NCBI RefSeq assembly: GCF_019669905.1
Contig: NZ_AP019778.1
Location: 1-64,000 of the forward strand
DNA length: 64,000 bases
DNA from: Methylomonas koyamae
Lineage (GTDB): Bacteria; Pseudomonadota; Gammaproteobacteria; Methylococcales; Methylomonadaceae
Direction: 5' to 3'
Shown here: positions 26,102 to 35,166 of the stretch, piece after piece
Layout: each line of letters opens with the position of its first letter
How positions within the stretch are numbered: position 1 is the stretch's first letter
Position numbers and translations under genes: made by a program
The notes under the pieces: generated by a model
The model's input: the letters and a program-made list of their open reading frames with translations, nothing else
Told to the model about the DNA's origin: nothing
Database searches by the model: none

Positions 26102-27923
26102 GGGTTTTTTCCTTGTCCAGGTCAGAGATCAGTATTGGCAGACGGCCCTTGACGATGCGGCCGCCAGACAATTTGGCGATGTAATGTAGATCAGGCAATT
26201 GGCCTAATAACTGCGGGGCGAATAAGTCGCCCTCTTCCTCCATTAATCGCTCGCCGATATTTCCGGAAAATACCGCTGGATTCGCTGAATGGGTAGAAAC
26301 TCCCTGGGTTCTCATGATGTACTTCAATCGGGTTTTGGGCAGGTTGTCGGTGATATAGGTCTGGGTCTCGGCGTCCATCACCCGGAGCGCGATCAAGTTG
26401 TTGAGGTTGGCCAGTATTTGTCTGGCCTTGGCTTCGGAACCCAGTCGGGCCGAAAAGTCCGCAAAGGTTTGGGTGGCAATAAACAACCGGAATTGGGCGC
26501 CGCGGCCTTTGTTCAAGAGCTGGATGCACGGGTCGTTAATCACTTCGGCCGCTTCGTCGACAAAAATATTGACCGGCCGGTTATCGACGCCGTGGTTGTA
26601 CCGGTCGCCGGCGACAGCCGCCAGATCGGCCAACAGAATGGAGCCGATAGCACTGCCGACCATGCTGTCCGATAAGGAATCCAGACCGATGTATGCGACT
26701 TTAGCGCCTTTAATGATTTCGGCCGCGTCGGTAATTGCACGTGTATCGTTCGAGTCGCTTTGGTCCGGCGATAACAATGCGCCCAAGCTGCCGGAGGTCA
26801 GCATATTCATCAGCGGCAATAAGGAGGCGATCATTTTGCTGAAATGCGTACGGTCGTGTTCGAACATGGAAATCAGCCCCTCCAGATCGGTGTTCTGCCG
26901 TTCCTGCTGGACCCGCTCCCGGTAAAATTTGACCAGCAACTGCGCAGTTTTATCGTTCAGATCCATTCTTTTAATTCCGATACTACTGCGCCAATTGAAA
27001 TGGAGCACCTTGTCGAAATAACGCACCAAGGCTTTAATCACCAACGGCACCGGGCCGCCTTCCAGGTAAGTCCGTAGCTTCACCAGGGACGGTTGCTCTT
27101 CGGCCGCAAACAGGCCTTGGACGATGTTATCCAAGGCTTTTTGCCCAAAGGCCTTGAACGGATCCGAACCGGATTCACCAGGACTGACCGCGGCAATCCG
27201 GCTGGCCAACTCGGACGAGCGGTTGAAATTCTTTAACGGATCGATACGGACGCTTTCGTCCGGAAAAGCCGGGTGGAAATAGACAAACCGGTCCGGGTTC
27301 CGCGAAAGTCGGCACGCGCGTTCGGCGCACCATTTCAGATCTTTGTCGCCTTTGGGATCGATGATAATCACGGCTTCGTTGCGCAGCACCGCCTGTGTCA
27401 CCAAGATGTCGAACAAGCGGGTCTTTCCGGCACCAGTGGTACCAACGATCAAGGTGTGGCCGGCACTGTGCGAGATCGCTTGCCGAATGTAATCCTCGGT
27501 TAACCCTAACCCATGGATCCATGTCGCCCCCATCCGATCATGATTGACCGGGATTAACCCGGTTAAATCGCGCTTTTGGATGTCGTAAGCCAATTGGGCG
27601 TGCTTTTGGTTCCACTCGAATCCCCAGCCCAACCACCATTGATCCGGGTGGCGCCGAACAATACCGGCCAGACTGGCGACATTGAACCGCTGAAATTTGA
27701 AGTAATTGAGCCGGTGTTTTCGATACCAAACCCCGGCCGATGCCGGCACGCGCTTGACCGCCATGAAGACGCACGCCACCATAAGACCTGTAAAAGGCTC
27801 GCTCGGTAATCCCGAAAACCGATACATCAAATACGCTACAAGACCAAACGCGATCCAGACCACAATGGCCGTAATTTCGTAATTGGGCCGCCAGGGTAAT
27901 TGATAGTCGTATTCGTCTTTCAT
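26079..27923 (-). CDS. traD: Type IV coupling protein TraD (TraG/VirD4 superfamily)
   Basis: The coupling protein is the inner-membrane ATPase that brings the relaxase-DNA complex to the type IV secretion channel. Two membrane helices lie at about residues 18-37 and 42-58. Walker A (VGTTGAGKT) is at 160-168 and Walker B (VNIFVDEAAEV) near 450, with FIATQTFADF downstream. The 614-residue length and the SHSAGHTLIVG lead-in match TraD of MOBH elements. The start ATG overlaps the traI stop by one base, and the message continues into the 132-residue and DUF4400 genes. No other type IV secretion genes are in the window, so they must lie elsewhere or be lost. Confidence 0.95.
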   Translation of the reverse strand: MKDEYDYQLPWRPNYEITAIVVWIAFGLVAYLMYRFSGLPSEPFTGLMVACVFMAVKRVPASAGVWYRKHRLNYFKFQRFNVASLAGIVRRHPDQWWLGWGFEWNQKHAQLAYDIQKRDLTGLIPVNHDRMGATWIHGLGLTEDYIRQAISHSAGHTLIVGTTGAGKTRLFDILVTQAVLRNEAVIIIDPKGDKDLKWCAERACRLSRNPDRFVYFHPAFPDESVRIDPLKNFNRSSELASRIAAVSPGESGSDPFKAFGQKALDNIVQGLFAAEEQPSLVKLRTYLEGGPVPLVIKALVRYFDKVLHFNWRSSIGIKRMDLNDKTAQLLVKFYRERVQQERQNTDLEGLISMFEHDRTHFSKMIASLLPLMNMLTSGSLGALLSPDQSDSNDTRAITDAAEIIKGAKVAYIGLDSLSDSMVGSAIGSILLADLAAVAGDRYNHGVDNRPVNIFVDEAAEVINDPCIQLLNKGRGAQFRLFIATQTFADFSARLGSEAKARQILANLNNLIALRVMDAETQTYITDNLPKTRLKYIMRTQGVSTHSANPAVFSGNIGERLMEEEGDLFAPQLLGQLPDLHYIAKLSGGRIVKGRLPILISDLDKEKTHASQKNA

Positions 27924-30010
27924 TACTTTTTAACGATGAATTTTTTATTGGTGTTATCGATCGAAATATCCGGTCGGTCGAAGGCATATCGCAATAACTG
28001 TTTCATTTCGAATAACTGCTGTTCCTCGATATAACCTCTCAGTAACACCATATCCACGATCAAGCTATCATCCGTTTGATCGACTGCAAGCGGCAGTTCG
28101 AAGGCTTTAATCGTTTGTATAAGTTGCTCAATCTCATGGTTCGCATTGCGTTGCGCTGTATGCGCTCCCTGGGGTTGTCCGTGACTTGGTGTTGGGCGGT
28201 TAGTACCCGGATGGGTGGCGATGATTTGAGGCGGTGTTGGGGGAACCGGCGGCGTTTCCGCGTTTTGGATCAATACCGTTAGGTATCGGCTGGTTTCTTT
28301 GTTCAGCAGTACGCCCTTGACGCCGCCCAGTTCGGTAACCTTGACCATGGGTTTGCGCGGATCGACTTCGATCATGCCGGCGGCGTCTATTGTCGTGATG
28401 ATATTGATGGGTTTTTGGTTCAATGCCGCTGCAATATTCTGATGCAACATCAAGACGCGGCCATTCGGTTGTATTTGAAAATATTCCGCGGATATCGGGT
28501 CAAGACTTTGCATCAACAAGGCGCCGGCCGCGTGCTGTGAGGCCAACCACTGTCTGGCGGCTTGGGTTTCCGCGGGATTATTGGCCTTGCTATTGTCCTC
28601 TACGTTCGGGGCAGGACTAGCCGCACTCGGTTGGGAATGATTTGTTGGCGCCGAGGGCGGCGTTGCTGGTTGAGCCTTTATCGATGTCTCTATTTCCACG
28701 ACGCCTCCAGACGGTATATCCGGTTCAGATTCCGGGTTCGCCTGCTCCGCGTCGGTTGAATTCGCGCTATCGTGATTTGTTGGGGTTACGGCCGCTTCAC
28801 CATCCTGTGCTACCGCATCGGATTGACCGTCGGTCTCGGTCTCGATGTGAATCACATGTCCGTCGACGATCAAAGGCAGTGCGTCGGTATACACGTTCAT
28901 CGGATCCGCCAACTTGAGCACCCTAAGCGGCCGGTCCATGCTGCCAGGCTTAATATTCCAGTAGCGCCTGACGGTTTGCGGATTCAAGCGATATGGGACG
29001 GCAAGCTGGCGATCGATCAGAATATCGGCTAGCGTATCCGGGTGTTTTGGTATTCCAGGAATATTGCTTTTCGTGATCAAACGGCTAACATCTTCGGCCG
29101 CTTCATTCCACAGGATAAAGGTGCCTTCTTTTAGACGCCAAACCACCGCCCCTTTGGCATTATCGGTCCACGTTCCCTTTTTAATCTGTTGCCGCATGGC
29201 GTCTAATATGAACCATTCGATCGGTGCGCCTATCGACGGGTCAATGGGTATGCAGTTATTTTTAAGGTCTTTCTCTACGCTGAGGTAGTCGGCATCCATT
29301 ACCAGTGAGTACATCTTTGAGTTGTGTGAGGTGCCGGCAATTGTGAGCAGCATTTCTTTGTAGATAGCCGGCCCGTATTCGTTTAAATACTCCTGAACTT
29401 CGGGTGTGATGACCTTATTGATTAAAGTCGGTGAAACAATTTCATGGTCGCCATTCCGGTTGACTCGCCAACTCAGATAATACCGTTGGATTTTGCGCTT
29501 CCTCGCCCAGGTTTCAATATCGTCCCCCACTATATTGCAGGTATGAGCGCCATCCTCGGATTTAATTTCAACGTCGGTGACCGGCTTGCCTAAATCATGC
29601 AACATACCGGCAATGAATATCGCCAATCGCCAGCGTGGCGTCAGTTGTTTTCGTCTACCTGGGTTTTCATCCATGCCGTACAGCACGCCATGGGATTTAT
29701 AAACAGCTTCAAAACCGACCTCTAGGCCATGACGGAATAACCCGCCGGCGCCCCGGTGGTGATGCTTTTCAGACGCAGGCAGCAAATGCACAAATCGCGC
29801 ATAATTGAATATTAAGGGGTATACACGCCCTTGATATTCCTGGTCGGTGACACCTAAATAGTGTTTGATTTTTTTAATTAATTCTTCTTGTGACTCTAGG
29901 ATTTTAATTGCGGGGATCACCGGCAGCCCTTTGGCGAATGGTGGATATCGAGGCACCTCTTCATCCGGCTCGGCAATCCGCAATATCGTATTGAGCAATT
30001 TCGCTAACAT
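27923..30010 (-). CDS. traI: MOBH-family relaxase TraI
   Basis: The 695-residue protein has the TraI_2 domain that defines MOBH relaxases. The 3H-type motif (HHHRGAGGLFRHGLEV) begins at His83, and an HD pair (MLHDLGKP) is at 138-139. Unlike other relaxases, MOBH enzymes use an HD metal fold to nick oriT. A Pro/Ala/Thr-rich linker lies at about 410-490, and a conserved C-terminal domain follows (about 490-570, with VTELGGVKGVLLN). The last 60 residues contain LLRGYIEEQQLFEMKQLL. The order lipoprotein-traI-traD matches SXT/R391- and IncC-like systems. The gene begins 15 bases after the lipoprotein gene. Confidence 0.93.
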   Translation of the reverse strand: MLAKLLNTILRIAEPDEEVPRYPPFAKGLPVIPAIKILESQEELIKKIKHYLGVTDQEYQGRVYPLIFNYARFVHLLPASEKHHHRGAGGLFRHGLEVGFEAVYKSHGVLYGMDENPGRRKQLTPRWRLAIFIAGMLHDLGKPVTDVEIKSEDGAHTCNIVGDDIETWARKRKIQRYYLSWRVNRNGDHEIVSPTLINKVITPEVQEYLNEYGPAIYKEMLLTIAGTSHNSKMYSLVMDADYLSVEKDLKNNCIPIDPSIGAPIEWFILDAMRQQIKKGTWTDNAKGAVVWRLKEGTFILWNEAAEDVSRLITKSNIPGIPKHPDTLADILIDRQLAVPYRLNPQTVRRYWNIKPGSMDRPLRVLKLADPMNVYTDALPLIVDGHVIHIETETDGQSDAVAQDGEAAVTPTNHDSANSTDAEQANPESEPDIPSGGVVEIETSIKAQPATPPSAPTNHSQPSAASPAPNVEDNSKANNPAETQAARQWLASQHAAGALLMQSLDPISAEYFQIQPNGRVLMLHQNIAAALNQKPINIITTIDAAGMIEVDPRKPMVKVTELGGVKGVLLNKETSRYLTVLIQNAETPPVPPTPPQIIATHPGTNRPTPSHGQPQGAHTAQRNANHEIEQLIQTIKAFELPLAVDQTDDSLIVDMVLLRGYIEEQQLFEMKQLLRYAFDRPDISIDNTNKKFIVKK

Positions 30011-30025
30011 CGCCGATAAACCCGT

Positions 30026-30475
30026 TTATTTCTTCAAGCTTTTTGGATTGCATGACTCTTTCAGTCTGGCCGGCATGGTGGTGGTGCGAATAATCTCGTG
30101 ATCGCGATCGGTCATGTCCAGCTTATGCCGGCAGTATTTCCGCCAGGCTCTTTCGATTTCGTCGCCACTCGGCTGAAATCCGGGTTGCGCTAAGGCTGCG
30201 TCCGCTTCGGCCAATGGCAGAGTTACGAATCCACTCGCATCTGCCAAGGTACCGGCTGCGGCATGCGGTTTACGGGTGACCACATGCTCCACGGACGATT
30301 GCCGTACCGCCGCCCCGCCAGTTTCGGAGGCAAAGGCATCCATTCCAAGCTGCCAGTTGTGGCGAGGTCCGGCGTCGGTTATCGATGTGATGACTTGCTG
30401 AGAAGTTGCTGGATCGATCAGCGCCTGGGCGCAACCGGCCATAAAAGGTAAAAGTAAGAATATGGATGTCCGCAT
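30026..30475 (-). CDS. Small lipoprotein at the head of the traI operon
   Basis: A 149-residue protein with a lipoprotein signal (MRTSIFLLLPFMAGC; lipobox Cys15). The mature part has no motif I recognise; it ends in a helical region with WRKYCRHKLDMTDRDHEI and a basic tail. It is the first gene after the 45-bp palindrome and likely the first of the transfer operon, 15 bases before traI. AGAGGAC precedes the ATG as ribosome site. It may be an accessory of the mating complex; function unknown. Confidence 0.75.
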   Translation of the reverse strand: MRTSIFLLLPFMAGCAQALIDPATSQQVITSITDAGPRHNWQLGMDAFASETGGAAVRQSSVEHVVTRKPHAAAGTLADASGFVTLPLAEADAALAQPGFQPSGDEIERAWRKYCRHKLDMTDRDHEIIRTTTMPARLKESCNPKSLKK

Positions 30476-30526
30476 TGGCCTGTCCTCTGGTTAGGGTCAG
30501 GTCAGCATATCGCATTCCGAATTTTG

Positions 30527-30571
30527 AACCCGCTGGCTAGATGCATCTGTAATGCACTTTGCCAGCGGGTC
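30527..30571. promoter_or_regulatory. 45-bp imperfect palindrome upstream of the transfer operon (site 1)
   Basis: Arms AACCCGCTGGCTAGATGCAT (30527-30546) and ATGCACTTTGCCAGCGGGTC (30552-30571) match 16 of 20 as inverted repeats around a 5-bp centre. The gene-proximal arm matches an arm of the site at 60167-60211 at 19 of 20 bases. It lies 51 bases before the lipoprotein ATG. Inference: an activator operator, possibly for the FlhDC-like pair at 62 kb. A transcription terminator is less likely because no T-tract follows. Confidence 0.7.
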
Positions 30572-30671
30572 TTCCCGTCACTTGTTGGATCGCGCGCGCA
30601 ATTACTGTTGCGGTCTACCCCGCCACCATAAGTCAACGGGCTATTCAAATTTTCAATTGACCCAAGCCTCT

Positions 30672-30746
30672 GCCACATTATATTTTTCCACCTGCTTGCC
30701 CCATTTTATAAATATGGGTCTTCATGGTGGAAAACTATAATGGTGC
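30672..30746. repeat. Nested inverted repeat, candidate oriT or centromere-like site
   Basis: Outer arms at 30672-30692 and 30726-30746 match 18 of 21 as inverted repeats (GCCACATTATATTTTTCCACC and its partner). Inside is a second hairpin, CCCAT (30700-30704) with ATGGG (30714-30718). A third, directly repeated copy of the outer arm occurs at 30973-30993, and part-copies (AATGGTGCA, AATGTGGCA) at 30861-30869 and 30886-30894. The cluster is iteron-like and lies just outside the transfer operon. Confidence 0.65.
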
Positions 30747-31852
30747 AACTCGATATTTATGATCGATTTTGCGATGGTTCTGCCTTGAAAACACCAGAGA
30801 TTATTGGAGCGAGAACAATATCATTTCTTGCTTAGTGATTGATATATCGATGGATTTATTAATGGTGCACGCTTGTGAACAAATTAATGTGGCAGCGCAG
30901 TTGATTAATTATTGCGTTTTGCGCGTCGAATTTTTACGTCGTTCCTTTTCAATTCAATAGGTTCGCGGCGATGCCACATTGTATTTTTTCCACTACGCAA
31001 TGACGTTAAACAGAGCCGCCTAACAAGCCCTATCTGAGCAATGGGTACTACGTCATTCTGATATCGGCAGTCGTTTGCACGAATATCTCGTTTCATGGGA
31101 TGCGCTTTGCTAATGCCTAGCGTCAACCGGCCGACGGACTCAAGGTAACTGTAATGCCCTTTCTTCCTATCGAAAGATTAATAAACCTTTGAATCAACAG
31201 AATACAGCCCTTACAACGACTCATTTCGCCTGTATGTCGACAAATGATCGACTGAGTTCGCTATTTTCATAATTCACATGCTGTCGAGGCAACTTGTCGA
31301 TCATTCGTTGCTCACCAGTCTACTCGCTGAACCAGGAAGATTTGACAATCTAGGCATTCCGATCAAAAACAGCCACATGATCCTGTCGAAAACCCTCCAC
31401 GATTTTCAAGATGAGTACACCGATAGCAGATCTCAGCTTTTGGAAGTGACGAATTAACACAACCGACCCATTTTACCTGTCGCATTTCTCTAAGCCGGTG
31501 AGCCGGCCAAGTCTAGATTTTGCAACGGAAGGGCTCAAAGCAGCCCCTGGGGAACTCACACAACCGGCCAAAACCCGCCGCTCGGAGTAGCTATCCAATT
31601 TTAATAATTAAGGCATCATGTAACCCAATCGGCTGTCCGGTATTCGGCTAGCAAAATGACATTATCAATGCCCCATCACCTGGAGCCAATCCGTTGTTCA
31701 GCCGTTTTAGGCCGCCAGCTCTCAATGCGAGCCGAGTCGGTTGTCAGCCAACTACTCAGCCGCTAAAAGGGGCAGACCCGAGATGGAATCCGGGTCATCC
31801 GTTTGCTTTCGGGTTTACCTTTACTCCCACTACGATTCATATAGAGCCCATT
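30747..31852. other. About 1.1 kb non-coding, repeat-containing region
   Basis: No credible gene. It holds further copies of the GCCACATT element (to 30993), an interrupted symmetry around TGTCGACAAATGATCGAC (about 31237-31254) and TTGTCGATCATTCG (about 31291-31304), and one copy of a dispersed repeat (31476-31545). Open frames here are short and unlike proteins. Confidence 0.65.
31476..31545 (-). repeat. Dispersed intergenic repeat, copy 1
   Basis: On the minus strand this reads GGCTGCTTTGAGCCCTTCCG, then TTGCAAAATCTAGACTTGGC, and resembles 34805-34876 on the plus strand (about three quarters identical with a few gaps by eye). Both copies are in gene-free DNA, which suggests a genome-wide non-coding repeat family. 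Confidence 0.6.
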
Positions 31853-32755
31853 TCACTTTGCCTCCCGTGGGCTAACTTGAGACGTTGACACAAAAAACTC
31901 GATGATATCCTGAGTACGCTCGGGCCAATGTGAATGGATTTGATCACCTTCACAGTACAACGTTTTTACGCCCCCGGCACACCCTGAATAAGAGGAGCAA
32001 CCATTTGCGATTTTGTCCGGAATAGGATCACATTTATTACAAGCCGCCCACCAACCCACCGCTTGCTGACCATAACCAGGGAACAGGCGATCCTTACTGC
32101 TGTGCATAACCATAACCGGCAAGGGTTCAGGGCATCTGCGGTCGCGTAAATCATCATATGCAACCCCTGCTGCGCTCGGCGCAATTGCACGTGGGATGTG
32201 TCGTGTGCCAGTCATAAACGCTAATGCCATCGCCGAAGTTCCTCCATCGGAATGCCCGGTAACATAGACTTGTTTTTCATCAATACACCACTTTTTGGCC
32301 ATTAAACTGGGAATGGTGCCTAATTCTACGGTAGTGCTGGGCGATAATTCCGGATGATCCGCATAGGCCACGATGAAACCGGCTTGGGTGGCAGGAAAAG
32401 TGAACCCAGTTGTTTTTTCGGTTTTAGCCCGATTCGATCCCGCCGGAGAAAATACCAGTAATAGTGGGTGGGCAACGGATGCATCATAATTGGCTGGTGT
32501 GCGGACATTGTATTTGATGCCATGTTCGGTTTCTTCACCATAAGTCTCTCCAGCGTCTCCACTGAGTTGACCAGCTTTGCAAAGACGTTGCAGCATCTCA
32601 GGTCGATACACAGCCTGCCCCAATTCTACTGATTCGCCGCTATGATCCATCAAAAGCATGACAACCATTGCTAATATCGGTAAACCGAATAGCACTTTCT
32701 GCCAAGAATTGGTTCTTAAAAGATAAACCTTTAATTGAGCCATATTCATAGTCAT
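31853..32755 (-). CDS. Exported alpha/beta-hydrolase, PHB-depolymerase/feruloyl-esterase-like
   Basis: A 300-residue protein with an N-terminal membrane or signal segment (VLFGLPILAMVVMLLM). The catalytic fold shows an oxyanion-region strand (HPLLLVFSPAG), the nucleophile elbow GHSDGG (Ser near residue 169), an Asp region (VMVMHSSKDRLFP) and a His near the end (HSHWPE). This order is that of LpqC/poly(3-hydroxybutyrate) depolymerase-type esterases. Several Cys residues in CNKCDPIPDKIANGCSSYSGC suggest disulphides in a periplasmic product. It is 7 bases from the 208-residue gene and co-oriented with the EthD gene. The substrate is unknown. Confidence 0.8.
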   Translation of the reverse strand: MTMNMAQLKVYLLRTNSWQKVLFGLPILAMVVMLLMDHSGESVELGQAVYRPEMLQRLCKAGQLSGDAGETYGEETEHGIKYNVRTPANYDASVAHPLLLVFSPAGSNRAKTEKTTGFTFPATQAGFIVAYADHPELSPSTTVELGTIPSLMAKKWCIDEKQVYVTGHSDGGTSAMALAFMTGTRHIPRAIAPSAAGVAYDDLRDRRCPEPLPVMVMHSSKDRLFPGYGQQAVGWWAACNKCDPIPDKIANGCSSYSGCAGGVKTLYCEGDQIHSHWPERTQDIIEFFVSTSQVSPREAK

Positions 32756-32762
32756 ATTCCCC

Positions 32763-33389
32763 CTAAGTACGTTTGACTCGCCTGTACCATTCCGGCGAGT
32801 GATTGGGCGCTTCCTTATTCGCTAACTTCATTACAATATAAGCCAGCAACAACAAGCTTCCGATTATCACAATATGCAGCATATAGCTTTTTCCGGGAAC
32901 CGATTCCAGGCCAACAGAGAATGGAATATGAGTATCAAGACGCTTATCCTTGTCGACAATAGCGATGTGTGCCAAATAATTACCAGCGCCATATTGACTA
33001 AAATCGACCATACTATCGAAAGTACCGTTTTTAACTTTTTTCGGCTGCTGATAAAAAACCCTTTGCCCTTCAGGTTCTTTGGTGATTTCGAATTCCACGC
33101 TGACATTGCGCAGACTTTTACCTTCGTAGTCGAACACCAAATTAGTTGGGCCGATTTCGGGAATGATGCTGCAATATTCCCGATCCCCTGACAGAGTCGG
33201 GGTATAGGCCGTGAAATGGACTCGTTCAAAACCAACCCTCGTAACGCAAGCATCGGCCTCGTCAGGCGCACCTCGATGCGCTTGGGCAATAGTTGGCATT
33301 AATCCGACCCAAAAGACAACAGGCAGCAGACCCAGCCACCTAATGCGCTTATAAGCCACCTTTTTTAGTTTGTTGATTGAGTTAGACAT
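32763..33389 (-). CDS. Exported membrane-anchored protein, unknown
   Basis: A 208-residue protein with a signal peptide (LGLLPVVFWVGLMPTIAQA, cleaved before HRGAPDE) and a C-terminal membrane helix (LHIVIIGSLLLLAYIVMKLA) followed by a basic tail. The exported part looks like a beta-sandwich (VFDYEGKSLRNVSVEFEIT ... YLAHIAIVDK). It precedes the esterase by 7 bases in the same operon, so it may present or assist that enzyme at the membrane. No family name recognised. Confidence 0.7.
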   Translation of the reverse strand: MSNSINKLKKVAYKRIRWLGLLPVVFWVGLMPTIAQAHRGAPDEADACVTRVGFERVHFTAYTPTLSGDREYCSIIPEIGPTNLVFDYEGKSLRNVSVEFEITKEPEGQRVFYQQPKKVKNGTFDSMVDFSQYGAGNYLAHIAIVDKDKRLDTHIPFSVGLESVPGKSYMLHIVIIGSLLLLAYIVMKLANKEAPNHSPEWYRRVKRT

Positions 33390-33431
33390 TGATTTGCCTC
33401 CACTGTGATTATGTTAAATCCGATGGTCGGA

Positions 33432-33758
33432 TTAGAAATCAAAGGTTTCCACCTCGGAGATCAGAAACAACGGCTCACCACCGCTAGAAATCTCAACGGC
33501 ATGCTGAGCTGTTTCTTGACCGCCTGGTGAATTCAGACAAGCCTTTAATTCGGCGAGGGATGGAAAATAAACCTCGGCAATCCGATGAAACTGCGCTGCA
33601 GATTTGTCTGCATTGGAAAGAATCAATGAGGCGACAAATCGTGTTTTGCCGACCAACTTTTCCACAGCCATCGGCACATGCTCATCAGCATATCGACGTT
33701 CAAACGTATTTAAATCTGTTGGCGTAGGGTACATTACGATTAATTTTGCGGCTTTCAT
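33432..33758 (-). CDS. EthD-family small protein
   Basis: The 108-residue protein has the ferredoxin-like fold signature of EthD proteins: KLIVMYPTPTDLNTFERRYADEHVPMA at the start (YxxxHxP motif), a central RIAEVYFPSLAELKACLNSP, and a closing strand. EthD proteins assist oxidative degradation of ethers and related compounds, though most members have unknown roles. It is the first gene of the minus-strand group and lies 117 bases from a divergent LysR gene, which suggests LysR control of the EthD-esterase group. Confidence 0.82.
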   Translation of the reverse strand: MKAAKLIVMYPTPTDLNTFERRYADEHVPMAVEKLVGKTRFVASLILSNADKSAAQFHRIAEVYFPSLAELKACLNSPGGQETAQHAVEISSGGEPLFLISEVETFDF

Positions 33759-33875
33759 AGGAATTTTGAATATTTATGTGACTGGGTGACTATATTAAAT
33801 AATGAGTTATGGCAACTGTAAAATACATATTTTCTATGGGAAAATAGGTTTTTCCTATTTTAAAAGGAGCAAACT

Positions 33876-34751
33876 GTGGAAATGCAACAAATTCGCTATT
33901 TTCTGGCCGTCTGCGATAACGGTTCGTTCACTCGCGCTGCACAAGCAACCTATGTGGCCCAACCCTCGCTGACGCAAGCAATTAAGAAATTGGAAGATGA
34001 ACTTGGCGGTGAGCTATTTAGCCGAGATCGTAGCGGATGTCGGTTGACTGCTTTAGGACGTTTGATCGAACCTTCGATACGCGAAATAGTGCGCAAGACG
34101 CAAGCTGTCAAAGCAGAGGCTGCGCGTTTCAGCCGCTTAAATACTGTGCCACTTCGCATCGGAGTGATGACGACAATTGCCGCACACCATTTAAGTCCAT
34201 TCTTCGCTAACTTTCAGCAAGAACGCCCACATGTAGAACTGGAATTAGTCGTCGACAGTGAATGCAATCTATTGAATCAACTTGATGAAGATGGCTTGGA
34301 TTTAGTTATCAGCGCACCAACATCCTTACCGGCAGGGCATTACCAGTCTTTAAAGCTTTACGAAGAACGCTATGTCGTTGTCTTCAACGAAAAACACCGT
34401 TTCAATCAAATGCAACACATTGATTTAGCAACCATACAAACTGAACCTTACTTGGATCGCCTGAACTGTGAATTGCGTGAAACACTGAGGAGTGTGTGCC
34501 AGGGTCGGCAGGTCAATCTTTATGCTGCCTATAGAAGTAATAGCGAAGAGTGGATACTGAGTATGGTACGCGCCGGCATCGGTGTTGCGCTAATGCCGGA
34601 ATTCACCATCACCAAAAATGCAGATAAGATTCGAGTTCGTTATCTGTCAGACCCAGAAATTCGTCGCACAATCTGCGCTATATTCCCACTCTCATCGGCC
34701 GCAAAACCCGAAGTGGCAGAAGTATTGAAAAGTCTGCGGATGAGTTTTTAA
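33876..34751 (+). CDS. LysR-family transcriptional regulator
   Basis: A 291-residue LysR regulator: N-terminal winged helix (IRYFLAVCDNGSFTRAAQAT, then QPSLTQAIKKLEDELGGELF) and a C-terminal two-lobed effector domain (PLRIGVMTTIAAHHLSPFF onward). The GTG start is favoured because AGGAG lies 7 bases upstream; ATG at 33882 would be 13 away. The intergenic space to the divergent EthD gene contains TTTTCTATGGGAAAATAGG and TTTTTCCTATTTT, symmetric AT-rich stretches that could be the operator. It likely controls the EthD/esterase genes. Confidence 0.92.
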   Translation: MEMQQIRYFLAVCDNGSFTRAAQATYVAQPSLTQAIKKLEDELGGELFSRDRSGCRLTALGRLIEPSIREIVRKTQAVKAEAARFSRLNTVPLRIGVMTTIAAHHLSPFFANFQQERPHVELELVVDSECNLLNQLDEDGLDLVISAPTSLPAGHYQSLKLYEERYVVVFNEKHRFNQMQHIDLATIQTEPYLDRLNCELRETLRSVCQGRQVNLYAAYRSNSEEWILSMVRAGIGVALMPEFTITKNADKIRVRYLSDPEIRRTICAIFPLSSAAKPEVAEVLKSLRMSF

Positions 34752-35166
34752 AAAGTCACAAGTTAGCTCAATTAGAAATGGGCAATTTGCAGTTTCGCAC
34801 CAACGGCTGCTTTGTAGCCCTCCAGTTTGCAAAATCTGGCTTTGGCTGACTGGCCGGTTTGGAGAAGCGTGACAGGCCGTTTTGGGTCGACAGGCGACCG
34901 CCCACTCTTCACACACATCGCCTGAAAGCTGTCATTAAATTTCGATTTCTGTTTGCGGGCAGTCGCCACTGTGTCCAACCCACCCTAGCTGCCGGTCGCG
35001 CTTTTCCAAAGTTGACGGTCAACCAAAATCGGTTTCTACAGGCTAGAAGTCTACAAAGCAGCCTTTGACGGCCCAATCCAATCGGCCGAAAGGATTTATT
35101 CGCAATTGTTCAATTTACGGTAAGCAATCTAGCGGATGAGGTACCAACCGCTCAATCCTTAAACGA
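34752..35166. other. Non-coding region with dispersed repeat copy 2
   Basis: About 415 bases with no supported gene. 34805-34876 is the plus-strand copy of the repeat at 31476-31545. The rest (for example AAGTTGACGGTCAACC near 35010, a short palindrome) looks like further non-coding repeat material. Confidence 0.6.
34805..34876 (+). repeat. Dispersed intergenic repeat, copy 2
   Basis: Reads GGCTGCTTTGTAGCCCTCCA followed by GTTTGCAAAATCTGGCTTTG and ends at GACAGG; the inverse-oriented partner is at 31476-31545. Confidence 0.6.

Noticed and set aside
27923..30010. HD motif in TraI read as a nucleotide phosphohydrolase
   Set aside because: The HHH motif, length and position next to traD identify a MOBH relaxase.
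30747..31852. Short open frames in the gene-free stretch
   Set aside because: None has a ribosome site with protein-like composition; the stretch is explained better by repeats.
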